DNA of 64,000 bases from an uncultured Lachnospiraceae bacterium (GCA_946624935.1 CAMOSN010000001.1:1-64000), one strand, 5' to 3'; shown: positions 17,884 to 27,812, counted from the first letter of the stretch. The notes: generated by a model not told the origin, from the letters alone. Made by a program: numbers and translations.

Positions 17884-20427
17884 ATGTACCAGGTAGTAAA
17901 ACGGGACGGCAAGGTTGCCGATTTCAATATCAGTAAAATCAGTGTTGCGATCACCAAGGCTTTTCAGGCTTTGAACAAGCAGTATCACCCGAGTGTGATC
18001 GAGCTGATCGCTCTTCACATCACTTCGGATTTTGAACCGAAGATCAGGGACGGAAAGATCTCCGTTGAGGAGATCCAGGACAGTGCCGAGAAGGTGCTTT
18101 CCGAGGCCGGATATGCGGATGTGGCGAAGGCCTATATTCTGTACCGCCGTCAGCGTGAAAAGGTGAGGAACATCAACGCCGCGCTTCTGAACTACAAGGA
18201 TCTGGTCAACAATTATCTGAAGATCAATGACTGGCGTGTGAAGGAAAACTCCACAGTCACCTATTCCGTCGGTGGTCTGATCCTGTCCAACTCCGGTGCG
18301 ATCACAGCAAATTACTGGCTCAGTGAGGTATATGATGATGAGATCGCGCAGGCGCACCGCAGCGCAGCGATTCATCTTCATGACCTTTCCATGCTCACCG
18401 GGTACTGTGCGGGCTGGAGCCTGAAGCAGCTGATTCAGGAGGGTCTGGGCGGTGTTCCCGGAAAGATCACCTCCTCCCCGGCCAATCATCTGTCCACGCT
18501 GTGCAACCAGATGGTCAACTTCCTGGGCATTATGCAGAATGAGTGGGCCGGCGCCCAGGCATTTTCATCCTTCGACACTTATTTGGCTCCCTTCGTCAAG
18601 ATCGACAATCTCAGCCAGAAGGAGGTCAAGCAGTGTGTTCAGTCCTTCATCTACGGCGTCAACACGCCGAGCCGCTGGGGGACCCAGGCACCCTTTACCA
18701 ACATCACCCTCGACTGGGTCGTGCCGAATGATCTGAAGAATCTTCCGGCGATCGTGGGCGGCAAGGAGCTGGATTTCACCTACGGTGACTGCCAGAAGGA
18801 AATGGATATGGTCAACAAGGCCTTCATCGAGATCATGATCGAAGGAGATGCCAATGGCCGCGGCTTCCAGTATCCGATTCCCACCTATTCGATCACGAAG
18901 GATTTCAACTGGGACGAGACGGAGAACAATAAGCTTCTGTTTGAAATGACCGCAAAATACGGTACGCCGTATTTTTCCAATTATATCAATTCCGATATGG
19001 AACCCAGCGATGTGCGCTCCATGTGCTGCCGTCTGCGCCTGGATCTGCGTGAGCTGCGCAAAAAATCGGGCGGCTTCTTCGGCTCCGGCGAGTCCACCGG
19101 TTCCATCGGTGTTGTGACGATCAATATGCCCAGAATTGCATATCTGGCCAAGGATGAGCAGGATTTCTATGCAAGACTGGACCGCCTGATGGATATCTCC
19201 GCGCGCAGCCTCAAGACCAAGCGTACGGTCATCACAAAGCTGCTCGATCAGGGACTGTATCCTTACACCAAGCGTTATCTGGGCACCTTCAACAACCATT
19301 TTTCAACCATCGGGCTGATCGGTATGAACGAAGCGGGGCTCAATGCCCGCTGGCTCAGGGCGGATCTGACGGATGAGAGAGTGCAGCAGTTCACGATCGA
19401 TGTGCTCAACCACATGCGGGAACGGCTCTCGGATTATCAGGAGCAGTACGGCGATCTCTATAATCTGGAGGCAACCCCGGCAGAGTCAACAACCTATCGT
19501 TTCGCCAAGCATGATAAGGAGCTGTATCCGGATATCATCACGGCCAACATGAATGGAACGCCGTATTATACGAATTCCTCGCATCTGCCGGTCGGCTTTA
19601 CCGAGGATGTATTCTCCGCACTGGATATTCAGGATGAGCTGCAGACGCTTTATACCTCCGGAACGGTGTTCCATGCCTTCCTGGGTGAGAAGCTTCCCGA
19701 CTGGAAAGCGGCGGCCACACTGGTGCGCAAGATCGCTGAAAACTATAAGCTTCCGTACTACACCATGTCCCCGACGTATTCCGTATGTCGCGACCATGGC
19801 TATCTTTCCGGAGAGCAGTATACCTGCCCGATCTGCGGACAGAAGACCGAGGTGTACAGCCGTATCACCGGCTACTATCGCCCGGTACAGAACTGGAATG
19901 ACGGAAAGGCTCAGGAGTTCAAGGACCGTAAGGTGTATGATATCAGCCGTTCCCATCTGCGCAGGACCGAGCGGCATGCACTGCCCGGGACCGGTACAGC
20001 TCAGGCCGTTTCAGGCGCAGCATCTGCCACAGCTTCTTCAGGTGCAGCGTCGTCAGCCTCAGGTTCTTTGGAGAGCACGGCGTCTGTGCAGCAGGCACCG
20101 GCATCAGCACCCATGCAGCAGGCCGCAGCATCTGTGGCACAGGAAGCATCCGCTTCCAAAGCAGCTGCAGCGACAGCAGTCGTCCCGGAAGGAAATACGA
20201 TCCTCCTGTTCAAAACGCCCACCTGTCCGAACTGTAAGGCTGCAGGAGCGCTGCTTGACCGTGCAGGCATTTCCTACACGGCATTCAATGCAAATGAAAA
20301 TAAAGAACTGGTCGCTCAGTACGGCGTAAAGCAGGCACCGACACTGGTCCTGGTACACGGCGACACCTTCGAAAAATATCGCGGCGTTTCCGACATCAAG
20401 GGATGGCTGATGCATAACAAAGGATGA
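17884..20427 (+). CDS. nrdD: Anaerobic ribonucleoside-triphosphate reductase with C-terminal thioredoxin/glutaredoxin-like domain
   Basis: N-terminal ATP-cone; CPICGQKTEVYSRITGYYRPVQNWNDGKAQEF glycyl-radical region; Ala/Ser-rich linker; ILLFKTPTCPNCKAAGALLDRAGI redoxin motif. Confidence 0.93.
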   Translation: MYQVVKRDGKVADFNISKISVAITKAFQALNKQYHPSVIELIALHITSDFEPKIRDGKISVEEIQDSAEKVLSEAGYADVAKAYILYRRQREKVRNINAALLNYKDLVNNYLKINDWRVKENSTVTYSVGGLILSNSGAITANYWLSEVYDDEIAQAHRSAAIHLHDLSMLTGYCAGWSLKQLIQEGLGGVPGKITSSPANHLSTLCNQMVNFLGIMQNEWAGAQAFSSFDTYLAPFVKIDNLSQKEVKQCVQSFIYGVNTPSRWGTQAPFTNITLDWVVPNDLKNLPAIVGGKELDFTYGDCQKEMDMVNKAFIEIMIEGDANGRGFQYPIPTYSITKDFNWDETENNKLLFEMTAKYGTPYFSNYINSDMEPSDVRSMCCRLRLDLRELRKKSGGFFGSGESTGSIGVVTINMPRIAYLAKDEQDFYARLDRLMDISARSLKTKRTVITKLLDQGLYPYTKRYLGTFNNHFSTIGLIGMNEAGLNARWLRADLTDERVQQFTIDVLNHMRERLSDYQEQYGDLYNLEATPAESTTYRFAKHDKELYPDIITANMNGTPYYTNSSHLPVGFTEDVFSALDIQDELQTLYTSGTVFHAFLGEKLPDWKAAATLVRKIAENYKLPYYTMSPTYSVCRDHGYLSGEQYTCPICGQKTEVYSRITGYYRPVQNWNDGKAQEFKDRKVYDISRSHLRRTERHALPGTGTAQAVSGAASATASSGAASSASGSLESTASVQQAPASAPMQQAAASVAQEASASKAAAATAVVPEGNTILLFKTPTCPNCKAAGALLDRAGISYTAFNANENKELVAQYGVKQAPTLVLVHGDTFEKYRGVSDIKGWLMHNKG

Positions 20428-20434
20428 AACGAAT

Positions 20435-21412
20435 ATGTATGATATCATTGTAGTAGGCGGAGGACCCGCCGGTATGACCGCAGCACTCTATGCCGCACGC
20501 AACGGAAAGAGTGCACTGGTCATCGAAAAAAACGGCTTCGGCGGTCAGATCACGCATTCGCCGCGGGTGGAAAACTATCCTGGCACGCTTAGTATGAGCG
20601 GCAATGAATTTGCCGACAGAATGCTCGATCAGATCCTGGCCCAGGGGGCCCAGATCGAATTCGAGACCGTCACATCCGTAGAATCGCTGGAGGACAGGAA
20701 GGTTGTCCGGACAGAAGAGGGAAGCAGCTTTGAAGGAAGGACCGTGATCCTGGCCACCGGAGTGCGGCATCGCCTGCTCGGACTTGAGGGGGAGGAAGCG
20801 CTGATCGGCGAGGGAATCTCCTTCTGTGCAGTGTGTGACGGTGATTTCTATGCGGGCAAAACCGTCTGTGTTGCAGGCGGTGGTAATTCGGCTCTGCAGG
20901 AAGCCATCCTGCTTGCCGAGAAATGCAAAGAGGTGATTCTTCTGCAGGATCTGCCGTTCTTTACCGGGGAGAGTACCCTGCAGGAGGTATTATTTGCAAA
21001 GCCGAATGTCCGGAAATATACCAATGTAAAGATCGATCATCTTCTCATTGAAAACGATGAGCTTCGCGGTGTGGCTGTCCATATCGGCGAGGATCAGGAA
21101 ACCTCCGAAAACAACGACCTGTTGGAGATGCATACCTTCGGACAGGAAGCGGATCCCTCCCTGCATGAGATTTTCTGCGACGGTCTGTTCGTGGCCATTG
21201 GTCTCATCCCGGAGAATAAGCCGTTCACCAACCTTGCATCTCTCAATGAATACGGGTATTTCGATTCGGATGAAAACTGCATGACCAGAACGCCGGGCAT
21301 TTTCGTGGCCGGGGACTGCAGGAGCAAGCACATTCGCCAGTTGACGACTGCCGTAGCAGACGGAGCATGTGCAGCACTTGCCGCCTGCCGTTTTATCAAT
21401 AATCAGCATTGA
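20435..21412 (+). CDS. Thioredoxin reductase-like FAD/NAD(P) oxidoreductase
   Basis: VVGGGPAGMTAALYAARNG; CAVCDGDFY redox CxxC; PGIFVAGDC; starts 7 nt after the nrdD stop. Confidence 0.88.
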   Translation: MYDIIVVGGGPAGMTAALYAARNGKSALVIEKNGFGGQITHSPRVENYPGTLSMSGNEFADRMLDQILAQGAQIEFETVTSVESLEDRKVVRTEEGSSFEGRTVILATGVRHRLLGLEGEEALIGEGISFCAVCDGDFYAGKTVCVAGGGNSALQEAILLAEKCKEVILLQDLPFFTGESTLQEVLFAKPNVRKYTNVKIDHLLIENDELRGVAVHIGEDQETSENNDLLEMHTFGQEADPSLHEIFCDGLFVAIGLIPENKPFTNLASLNEYGYFDSDENCMTRTPGIFVAGDCRSKHIRQLTTAVADGACAALAACRFINNQH

Positions 21413-21536
21413 CAATTTTGGTAAAATAGTATATTTTACTTAATAGAAGCGATGCTCTATTAGATAATTTTACTCATTTGATCGAAGGACTGTGGTTTTT
21501 CAGTCACGTGCGAATGATCTTACAGGAGAACGTGTT

Positions 21537-21872
21537 ATGGCAGGATTATATGAAACACTGGAATTCATCCTTGAGCACATTGCAGAATTTGCAATTCTGA
21601 TGTTTGAATACATCGGTGTCGGTGTCATTGCTATTTCCGGCGTGCGGGGCCTGATCAATTATATTCGCAAGCGTCCCGATACGAGGCTTATTCTGGCACA
21701 GGGCCTTGCAATGGGCCTGGAATTCAAGCTCGGCAGCGAGATCCTTCGTACGGTAATCGTGCGCAGCATGCAGGAGATCCTCATCGTTGGCGGAATCATT
21801 GTTCTTCGTGCCACGCTGACGATCCTGCTTCACTGGGAAATTAAGAACGAGAAAACCGAGCACGGAGAATAA
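21537..21872 (+). CDS. DUF1622-like membrane protein
   Basis: Multi-helix hydrophobic protein, LILAQGLAMGLEFKLGSEILRTVI. Confidence 0.75.
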   Translation: MAGLYETLEFILEHIAEFAILMFEYIGVGVIAISGVRGLINYIRKRPDTRLILAQGLAMGLEFKLGSEILRTVIVRSMQEILIVGGIIVLRATLTILLHWEIKNEKTEHGE

Positions 21873-21898
21873 ACACCGGGCAGCCCGGATCATAGATC

Positions 21899-21941
21899 AA
21901 AAAGAAAAGAAGTCCGCTTTTGACAGCGGATTTCTTTTTGT
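21899..21941 (+). terminator. Rho-independent terminator
   Basis: GAAGTCCGCT-tttgac-AGCGGATTTC followed by T-run. Confidence 0.8.
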
Positions 21942-22045
21942 TTGACCATCCCTGTGTTTTGAGTTTTCAGGATTGCCGTTTTGTTCGGTTCATTAGATAG
22001 CAGTATATAGATCTATACGTGAAACACATGTTTATCAAATAGATG

Positions 22046-22075
22046 TTGCGTTTTTCCGGTGCATGGTGCTATAAT
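22046..22075 (+). promoter_or_regulatory. Candidate promoter of the tyrosine recombinase
   Basis: TTGCGT, 18-bp spacer, TATAAT; palindrome TATAGATCTATA at 22006-22017. Confidence 0.45.
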
Positions 22076-22119
22076 ATCATGGAAAAAAACGATCATTATT
22101 TCGATAAGGAATCTTTATT

Positions 22120-23316
22120 ATGACAGATACTACAGCTGATACAGAACGTTTTTCCGGACATCCCGATCCTTCCGGGTCTTCACAGGCTGCCGTGGCTTCC
22201 CGCAGCGTTGAACAGACGATCCACGATATGTCTGCCCGTGCACAGACTTATCATGACCAGAAGGACATTCAGAATATCCTGCAGCTTCGGGAGGTTCTGA
22301 AAACCATGCCGAGGTTTGCCAAATCCTATTTCCGGGCCATTGAGCCAACCACATCGACCAGGACCCGTCTGGCCTATGCCTACGATGTGCGGACTTTTTT
22401 CCGTTTTCTGCAGGAGGAAAACCCGGTGTTTGCCAAAACCGATGTGACGGAATGGCCTGTGGAGGTTCTTGATCAGCTGCAGGCGACAGACATCGAGGAA
22501 TACCAGGAGTTTTTGAAGGTTTATGACATTGACAAAAAAATGACAGGCGTAACAAAGGAAATGGGTCAGGTCACCAACGGGGAAAAGGGACTGAAGCGAA
22601 AAATGTCGGCGCTGCGCAGTTTTTATGCCTATTATTATAAGCGTCAGATGATCAAAACGAACCCCTCGGTGCTTGTGGACATGCCGAAGCTTCATGAAAA
22701 AGCCATTGTACGGCTTGATGAGGGGGAAACGGCTGCGCTGCTCGATTACATCGAACATGGCGGCGATGATTTAAGCGGACAAAAGAAACGATATTATGAA
22801 AAAACACGCATTCGGGATCTGGCGATCGTCACGCTGCTTCTGGGCACGGGAATCCGCGTGTCGGAATGTGTCGGACTGGATGTGCAGGATGTGGATTTCC
22901 GCAACGGTGGAATCAAGGTGACACGCAAGGGCGGATCCGAAATGATCGTATATTTCGGGCAGGAGGTGGAAAAAGCTCTGCTGGATTATCTGGATATCCG
23001 GGATGGAATCACGCCGGTTGCAGGGCATGAAAATGCACTCTTCTTTTCCACCCAGCGCAAACGGATGGGCGTTCAGGCTGTGGAAAACATGGTCCGCAAG
23101 TATGCCCGGGAGGTCACCACGACCAAGAAGATCACGCCGCACAAGCTGCGCAGTACCTACGGTACTGCGCTGTACCGCGAGACCGGTGATATCTACCTGG
23201 TGGCAGATGTACTGGGTCATAAAGATGTCAACACGACCAAAAAGCACTACGCAGCGATGGATGACGAACGAAGAAGACGTGCTGCAACCGCTGTGCAGCT
23301 GCGTGAAGAACAATAA
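22120..23316 (+). CDS. Tyrosine recombinase/integrase (XerC/D-like)
   Basis: TGIRVSECVGLDVQD, TPHKLRSTYGTALY, ADVLGHKDVNTTKKHY catalytic motifs. Confidence 0.9.
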   Translation: MTDTTADTERFSGHPDPSGSSQAAVASRSVEQTIHDMSARAQTYHDQKDIQNILQLREVLKTMPRFAKSYFRAIEPTTSTRTRLAYAYDVRTFFRFLQEENPVFAKTDVTEWPVEVLDQLQATDIEEYQEFLKVYDIDKKMTGVTKEMGQVTNGEKGLKRKMSALRSFYAYYYKRQMIKTNPSVLVDMPKLHEKAIVRLDEGETAALLDYIEHGGDDLSGQKKRYYEKTRIRDLAIVTLLLGTGIRVSECVGLDVQDVDFRNGGIKVTRKGGSEMIVYFGQEVEKALLDYLDIRDGITPVAGHENALFFSTQRKRMGVQAVENMVRKYAREVTTTKKITPHKLRSTYGTALYRETGDIYLVADVLGHKDVNTTKKHYAAMDDERRRRAATAVQLREEQ

Positions 23317-23319
23317 GGA

Positions 23320-26244
23320 TCAGCGGATCAGGCTTTCCAACGTATCGAACAGTGCGTCCGGTTCCACCGGCTTGGAAAGATGCGCATTGAGCCCGGCCTG
23401 CATGCTTCGCTGCACATCCTCATCGAACGCGTTGGCAGTAAGAGCGATGATTGGAATATTCTTAGCATCTGGACGGTCCATACTGCGAATGATCCTGGTC
23501 GCTTCAAGACCGTCCATCTCCGGCATGCGCATGTCCATCAGGATCGCATCGTAGGATCCGCTCTGTGAGGCGGAAAACATCTCAACGGCCTCTTTTCCGT
23601 TCTGTGCCAGATCCACATCCATTTCCCGCATGCTCAGGAGCATCATCATGATCTCGGCATTGACGGGCATATCCTCTGCCAGAAGGATATGGCAGCCCTT
23701 CAGATCGACCTTACTGGACATGAGAAGTTCATTCTTCCGGCGAAAGGCCTCCCGGAATTCATCCATCACGGAGCCGGCGAAGAGCGGCTTTGGTACAAAG
23801 GTATCGACCCCTGCTCTCTTCGCCTCGTCGGCAATATCCTCCCAGTTGTAGGAGGTGAGGATGATGATGGCGGATTCGTGGCCGATCACGGATCGGATCC
23901 TTCTTGTGGTCTCGAGCCCGTCCATTTCCGGCATTTTCCAGTCGATCAGAATCAAATTGTAGGGATCGCGTCTGGCATGACGCATCTTCACCATTTCCAC
24001 TCCCTGTTTTCCGGATTCGGTGAGATCACAGCGGATTCCGACCTGGCCAAGGACGATCCGGGCATGCTCACAGGCAACCGGATCATCATCGATCACCAGG
24101 ACACTTAAATTGTGGGGATGCAGATCCAGTTCATGATCCTGCCCTCTGAGCATATCACGGTCAGCCTCCGAGAGTGTGATGGTGACGGTAAAGGTCGATC
24201 CCTTTCCTTTTTCGCTTTCGACCTCGATATGCCCGTTCATCAGCTCCACGATGCTCTTTGTAATGGGCATTCCCAGACCGGTGCTCCCATAGTGGTTTGT
24301 AATGGAGCTGTTTTCCTGACTGAAGGCATCAAAGAGATGCGGAAGATAGCTTTTGCTCATCCCGACACCGGTATCGGTAATCACAAAGCGCAGCGTGGCC
24401 TTATTGTCAAAGCGGGCGGTTTCCTCAATGACAAAGGTTATACTTCCGCCTTCCGGTGTAAATTTGACAGCATTGCCAAGGATGTTGATCATCACCTGAC
24501 GCAGCTTCATGTCATCACCGATGTAATAGTCATCGATCTTACCGCGCAGCCGGCACTCGTAATGAAGCCCCTTATCACGGCATTGCCCGCTGATGATGGT
24601 ATTTACCTGCTCCAGGACCTTGGAAAAGGAGAATTCTTCATTTTTGATGACCATTCGCCCGGATTCGATCCGGGACATATCCAGAATATCGTTGATGATG
24701 CTGAGCAGATGATGCGCCGAGGTGTCGATCTTCTCCAGATATTCCTTCGTCTTCGGAGCGGTTTCCGGATCGGCCATTGCAATATTATTCAGACCGATGA
24801 TCGCATTCATCGGCGTGCGGATTTCATGGCTCATATTGGAGAGGAAAATCGTTTTTGCAGAATTTGCCTGCTTTGCACTCTCCAGAGCATCCTTCAGAGC
24901 CTGCTCCTGGACAAGATTTCTTCTGGTCAGAACATCAACATCGGTAAAGCATGCACCAACGTTATGGACGACATCGTCGCTGCTTTCTCCCGGAAGACGG
25001 ACTCCCGCAAAACGCACCATTTCATAGGAATCTTTTCCATTGCGGTGCACCATGTAGCGGAACGAGATCACGCGCTCCTTTTTCAGCCCTTCCCGAATCT
25101 GATCAGGCTGGATAAACTCCAGAAACTCTTTTCGGTATTCCTCGGTCACATTCGCATTTGCATAGGCTGTCACAGCCTCAAGGTACGAAAACTCTTCCCC
25201 GACTTTAAAGCCATTTGCCACATCGGAATGGGACTGATAGCAGATCCCGTAATTCCGGTCGAGCTCCAGATAATAAACACTCCAGTAATCTGCTGCCAGG
25301 GCAGAGATCATCTTTTCCTGCCGCTTTCGATGATGTTCCTGCGCAAGCAGCTTTTCCTGCAGCGCCACCTGCTCCTCGAGGGCCTTCTGAACCGCCATTT
25401 CCGAGCGGACTTCGTCATCGACATCCTTAAATCCGCATACGACTCCGAATTTCCCGCCCGGCATGTCCACCTTTGCAAATTCGATCCGGAAATATCGCTG
25501 CGTCCCGTTATCCATCATACGAAGATAGGTCACGACAAACTGGGATCGCTCGCGCAGATGGGCGACGATGCTCTCCATCGTGAGATCCTTTTGAAGCCGC
25601 TCCTGATCAACCGGTGCAACCGTCGTGCGGATGTAATAATCCTTGGCCTGGGAATATCTCATCCGCTGCAGAGCATCACGGATGGGAACACCATGAATCG
25701 TCTTTCCCTGCGTATCTCCACGGTACAAAGAAAAGCTCTCTGTCTCTACATCATTGATCAGCCAGACGGTGTGATAGGACTCGATCAGAGCCTCAATCAC
25801 TGCCTGCCTTACAGCAAGATCCGTCTCCCGCTGTTCCCGTTTCTGCGTAATATCCGAAAGGAACACATAATAGATCCCGCCGTAGGCTTCGGTTTCCGTA
25901 TAATGGCCAAAGTCTTCGACCCAGCGCACCGCACCGTCCCTGCGGATGATCCGGTATTCCATATAATCCAACTGATCATCGTTGGATCGAATCTGCTGTG
26001 CGATTGATTCAGAAACAGCAGAATAATCCTCCGGATGCACCATTCCACGGAAGGTATATCCCGTCAGCGACCGGAACTGGTCAAGATCATGGCACCCATA
26101 AATTTCCAGAACAGCTTTGTTGGCATACAGGAGCTTCTCTCCTTCTCCGGACTGATAGATGAAAAAACCGCCCGGCATATGCCTGCCGATTTCTTCAATG
26201 ATTGAAAGGGTCTGCTCATTGAGCTGAAACTTCTTTCCAAACAT
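23320..26244 (-). CDS. PAS-domain hybrid sensor histidine kinase with two receiver domains
   Basis: NMSHEIRTPMNAIIG H-box; ITDTGVGM ATPase motif; two REC domains (LIDWKMPEMDGLE, LMDMRMPEMDGLE); RBS ggagg before MFGKKF. Confidence 0.93.
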   Translation of the reverse strand: MFGKKFQLNEQTLSIIEEIGRHMPGGFFIYQSGEGEKLLYANKAVLEIYGCHDLDQFRSLTGYTFRGMVHPEDYSAVSESIAQQIRSNDDQLDYMEYRIIRRDGAVRWVEDFGHYTETEAYGGIYYVFLSDITQKREQRETDLAVRQAVIEALIESYHTVWLINDVETESFSLYRGDTQGKTIHGVPIRDALQRMRYSQAKDYYIRTTVAPVDQERLQKDLTMESIVAHLRERSQFVVTYLRMMDNGTQRYFRIEFAKVDMPGGKFGVVCGFKDVDDEVRSEMAVQKALEEQVALQEKLLAQEHHRKRQEKMISALAADYWSVYYLELDRNYGICYQSHSDVANGFKVGEEFSYLEAVTAYANANVTEEYRKEFLEFIQPDQIREGLKKERVISFRYMVHRNGKDSYEMVRFAGVRLPGESSDDVVHNVGACFTDVDVLTRRNLVQEQALKDALESAKQANSAKTIFLSNMSHEIRTPMNAIIGLNNIAMADPETAPKTKEYLEKIDTSAHHLLSIINDILDMSRIESGRMVIKNEEFSFSKVLEQVNTIISGQCRDKGLHYECRLRGKIDDYYIGDDMKLRQVMINILGNAVKFTPEGGSITFVIEETARFDNKATLRFVITDTGVGMSKSYLPHLFDAFSQENSSITNHYGSTGLGMPITKSIVELMNGHIEVESEKGKGSTFTVTITLSEADRDMLRGQDHELDLHPHNLSVLVIDDDPVACEHARIVLGQVGIRCDLTESGKQGVEMVKMRHARRDPYNLILIDWKMPEMDGLETTRRIRSVIGHESAIIILTSYNWEDIADEAKRAGVDTFVPKPLFAGSVMDEFREAFRRKNELLMSSKVDLKGCHILLAEDMPVNAEIMMMLLSMREMDVDLAQNGKEAVEMFSASQSGSYDAILMDMRMPEMDGLEATRIIRSMDRPDAKNIPIIALTANAFDEDVQRSMQAGLNAHLSKPVEPDALFDTLESLIR

Positions 26245-26287
26245 CTGGGCCTCCTTCCGGTCCCGATACACGGCTCTTATTCCATAA

Positions 26288-26857
26288 TCACATACCGCGC
26301 ATCCTCCCAAGCAGAACACTTCCGTTCTCCTTCAGCCATCGGTTCCATTTCGGATAATCCGGATACACCTCCCGGATCACGGCATAAAAACGATCCGAAT
26401 GGTTCATCTCTTTCCGGTGTGCAAGCTCATGAACAACAACTGCATCGAGCACCTGAGGCGGTGCAAGCATCAACAGACAGTTGAAATTCAGGTTTCCTTT
26501 TGCCGAACAGCTTCCCCAGCGCGTACGCTGATTACGGATCGTGATTCTTCCATAGGTCACACCCATTCGATCGGCGTAATAAGCCACCCTTTGCGGGATC
26601 ACCTGCAATGCTTCCTCCGCCAGCCTCTTCATATCCCCTTCACTAAGAAGACCTTCCTGCACGGCATTACGCTGCGCCGCTCTGGCCTTTTCCAGATGCC
26701 GGTCGATCCAGGAACGGTTCTTTTCCAGAAACTGCTGAATTTGAATGGTACCGGTTCGCAGAGGCGCTCTCACAATCAAAGCCCCGTCACGGATCTGAAT
26801 AGCCATCGTCTTCCGCTTGCTGCGTATGATCTGAATATGCTCTGCATCTGCATCCAT
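26288..26857 (-). CDS. YgjP/SprT-like metal-dependent hydrolase (M48-related)
   Basis: VVHELAHRKEMNHSDRFY zinc motif; TRWGSCSAKGNLNFN. Confidence 0.88.
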   Translation of the reverse strand: MDADAEHIQIIRSKRKTMAIQIRDGALIVRAPLRTGTIQIQQFLEKNRSWIDRHLEKARAAQRNAVQEGLLSEGDMKRLAEEALQVIPQRVAYYADRMGVTYGRITIRNQRTRWGSCSAKGNLNFNCLLMLAPPQVLDAVVVHELAHRKEMNHSDRFYAVIREVYPDYPKWNRWLKENGSVLLGRMRGM

Positions 26858-26953
26858 GTGTGATCCCTCTCCTTCCGATTCTTTTTTATTTTATCTCAGA
26901 ACCGGTTTGTCGGCAATAGTATTCAATTGAAGAATAGCGAACGGAAAACAAAT

Positions 26954-26982
26954 GAAAAAGGCCCCGAACCCGGGGCCTGTGC
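26954..26982 (-). terminator. Rho-independent terminator for the flavodoxin transcript
   Basis: GGCCCC-gaaccc-GGGGCC; T-run on the minus strand. Confidence 0.8.
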
Positions 26983-27036
26983 TGTGCATTTCATGAAACA
27001 GGATAAAATGCATCTTTTTTCGTTAAAAGCATCATA

Positions 27037-27120
27037 TTTCAGCTTTAAGTTCCAACTTTAAATTCCAGTTTCAAGCTTCGATTTCGAATTACAGTTTTAA
27101 AATTCAACTTCGAATTACAG
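27037..27120 (-). repeat. Degenerate 13-bp tandem repeat array (six clear units plus a partial)
   Basis: Minus-strand units CTGTAATTCGAAG / TTGAATTTTAAAA / CTGTAATTCGAAA / TCGAAGCTTGAAA / CTGGAATTTAAAG / TTGGAACTTAAAG / CTGAAA. Confidence 0.85.
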
Positions 27121-27597
27121 CTTCAGATCGTCCATCCAGATCTTGAGATCCTCCATGGAAACCGTGCCGCCATAGCGTTTTCCTTCCAGAACCTTTGCCT
27201 CACGCCCGGTCAGGTTGTTGATGCGGGAAGTGATGTTCCCCATCCCGCTGCCACCGGAGGTGCAGAACGGAATAATCGTCTTTCCCTTCAGGTCATGCTC
27301 CGCAAGGAACGTGTCGACAATACTCGGCTCGCGTCCCCACCAGATCGGGAAGCCGAGAAAAATCGTGTCATAAGATGCCATCTCGTCAACCCTGCCCACC
27401 ATTTCCGGACGGCAGTTCGGATCATTCATCTCGATCGTGCTGCGGGACTTTTCATTTCTCCAGTCAAGATCTTCAGCCGTATACACCTGCGCCGGGGTGA
27501 TTTCAAACAGGTCGGCGCCTTCAATCGAAGCCAGCTCCTCCGCAACCTTTTTGGTAGTGCTGGTCGGCGAAAAATATGCAACAAGAATTTTGCTCAT
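27115..27597 (-). CDS. Flavodoxin family protein
   Basis: ILVAYFSPTSTTKKVAEELA; FLGFPIWWGREPSIVDTFL; FCTSGGSGMGN. Confidence 0.9.
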   Translation of the reverse strand: MSKILVAYFSPTSTTKKVAEELASIEGADLFEITPAQVYTAEDLDWRNEKSRSTIEMNDPNCRPEMVGRVDEMASYDTIFLGFPIWWGREPSIVDTFLAEHDLKGKTIIPFCTSGGSGMGNITSRINNLTGREAKVLEGKRYGGTVSMEDLKIWMDDLKL

Positions 27598-27787
27598 GAT
27601 GAAAACCCTCCATAAATTGTGCTCAGTCAATTCACACCTTTTTCATTTTATCATATTTCGCGACGGAATTGTATATGTTTTCCTCGCCGTTCTATCACCG
27701 TTCTATCACTAAAAGGGACGGCATGCAGGCTGGCGTCAAAGCACAAGCGAATAATTTCGTCCGCTTAAGAGAAAAAGAAACTCCAAA

Positions 27788-27811
27788 CAGAGAACCGTCC
27801 CCTGTCCCATT
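27788..27811. repeat. REP-like element (partial copy)
   Basis: CAGAGAACCGTCCCCTGTCCCATT, same sequence as in the 51877-51907 element. Confidence 0.7.
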
Positions 27812-27812
27812 T

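Noticed and set aside
22120-23316. Prophage or integrative element around the tyrosine recombinase
   Set aside because: No phage, relaxase or transfer genes and no att-like repeats seen nearby; flanks look chromosomal.
24112-26007. 631-aa plus-strand ORF opposite the hybrid histidine kinase
   Set aside because: Shadow ORF antisense to a strongly supported kinase; no domain-like sequence and no RBS.
27037-27120. CRISPR array interpretation of the tandem repeats
   Set aside because: 13-bp degenerate contiguous units with no spacers and no cas genes.
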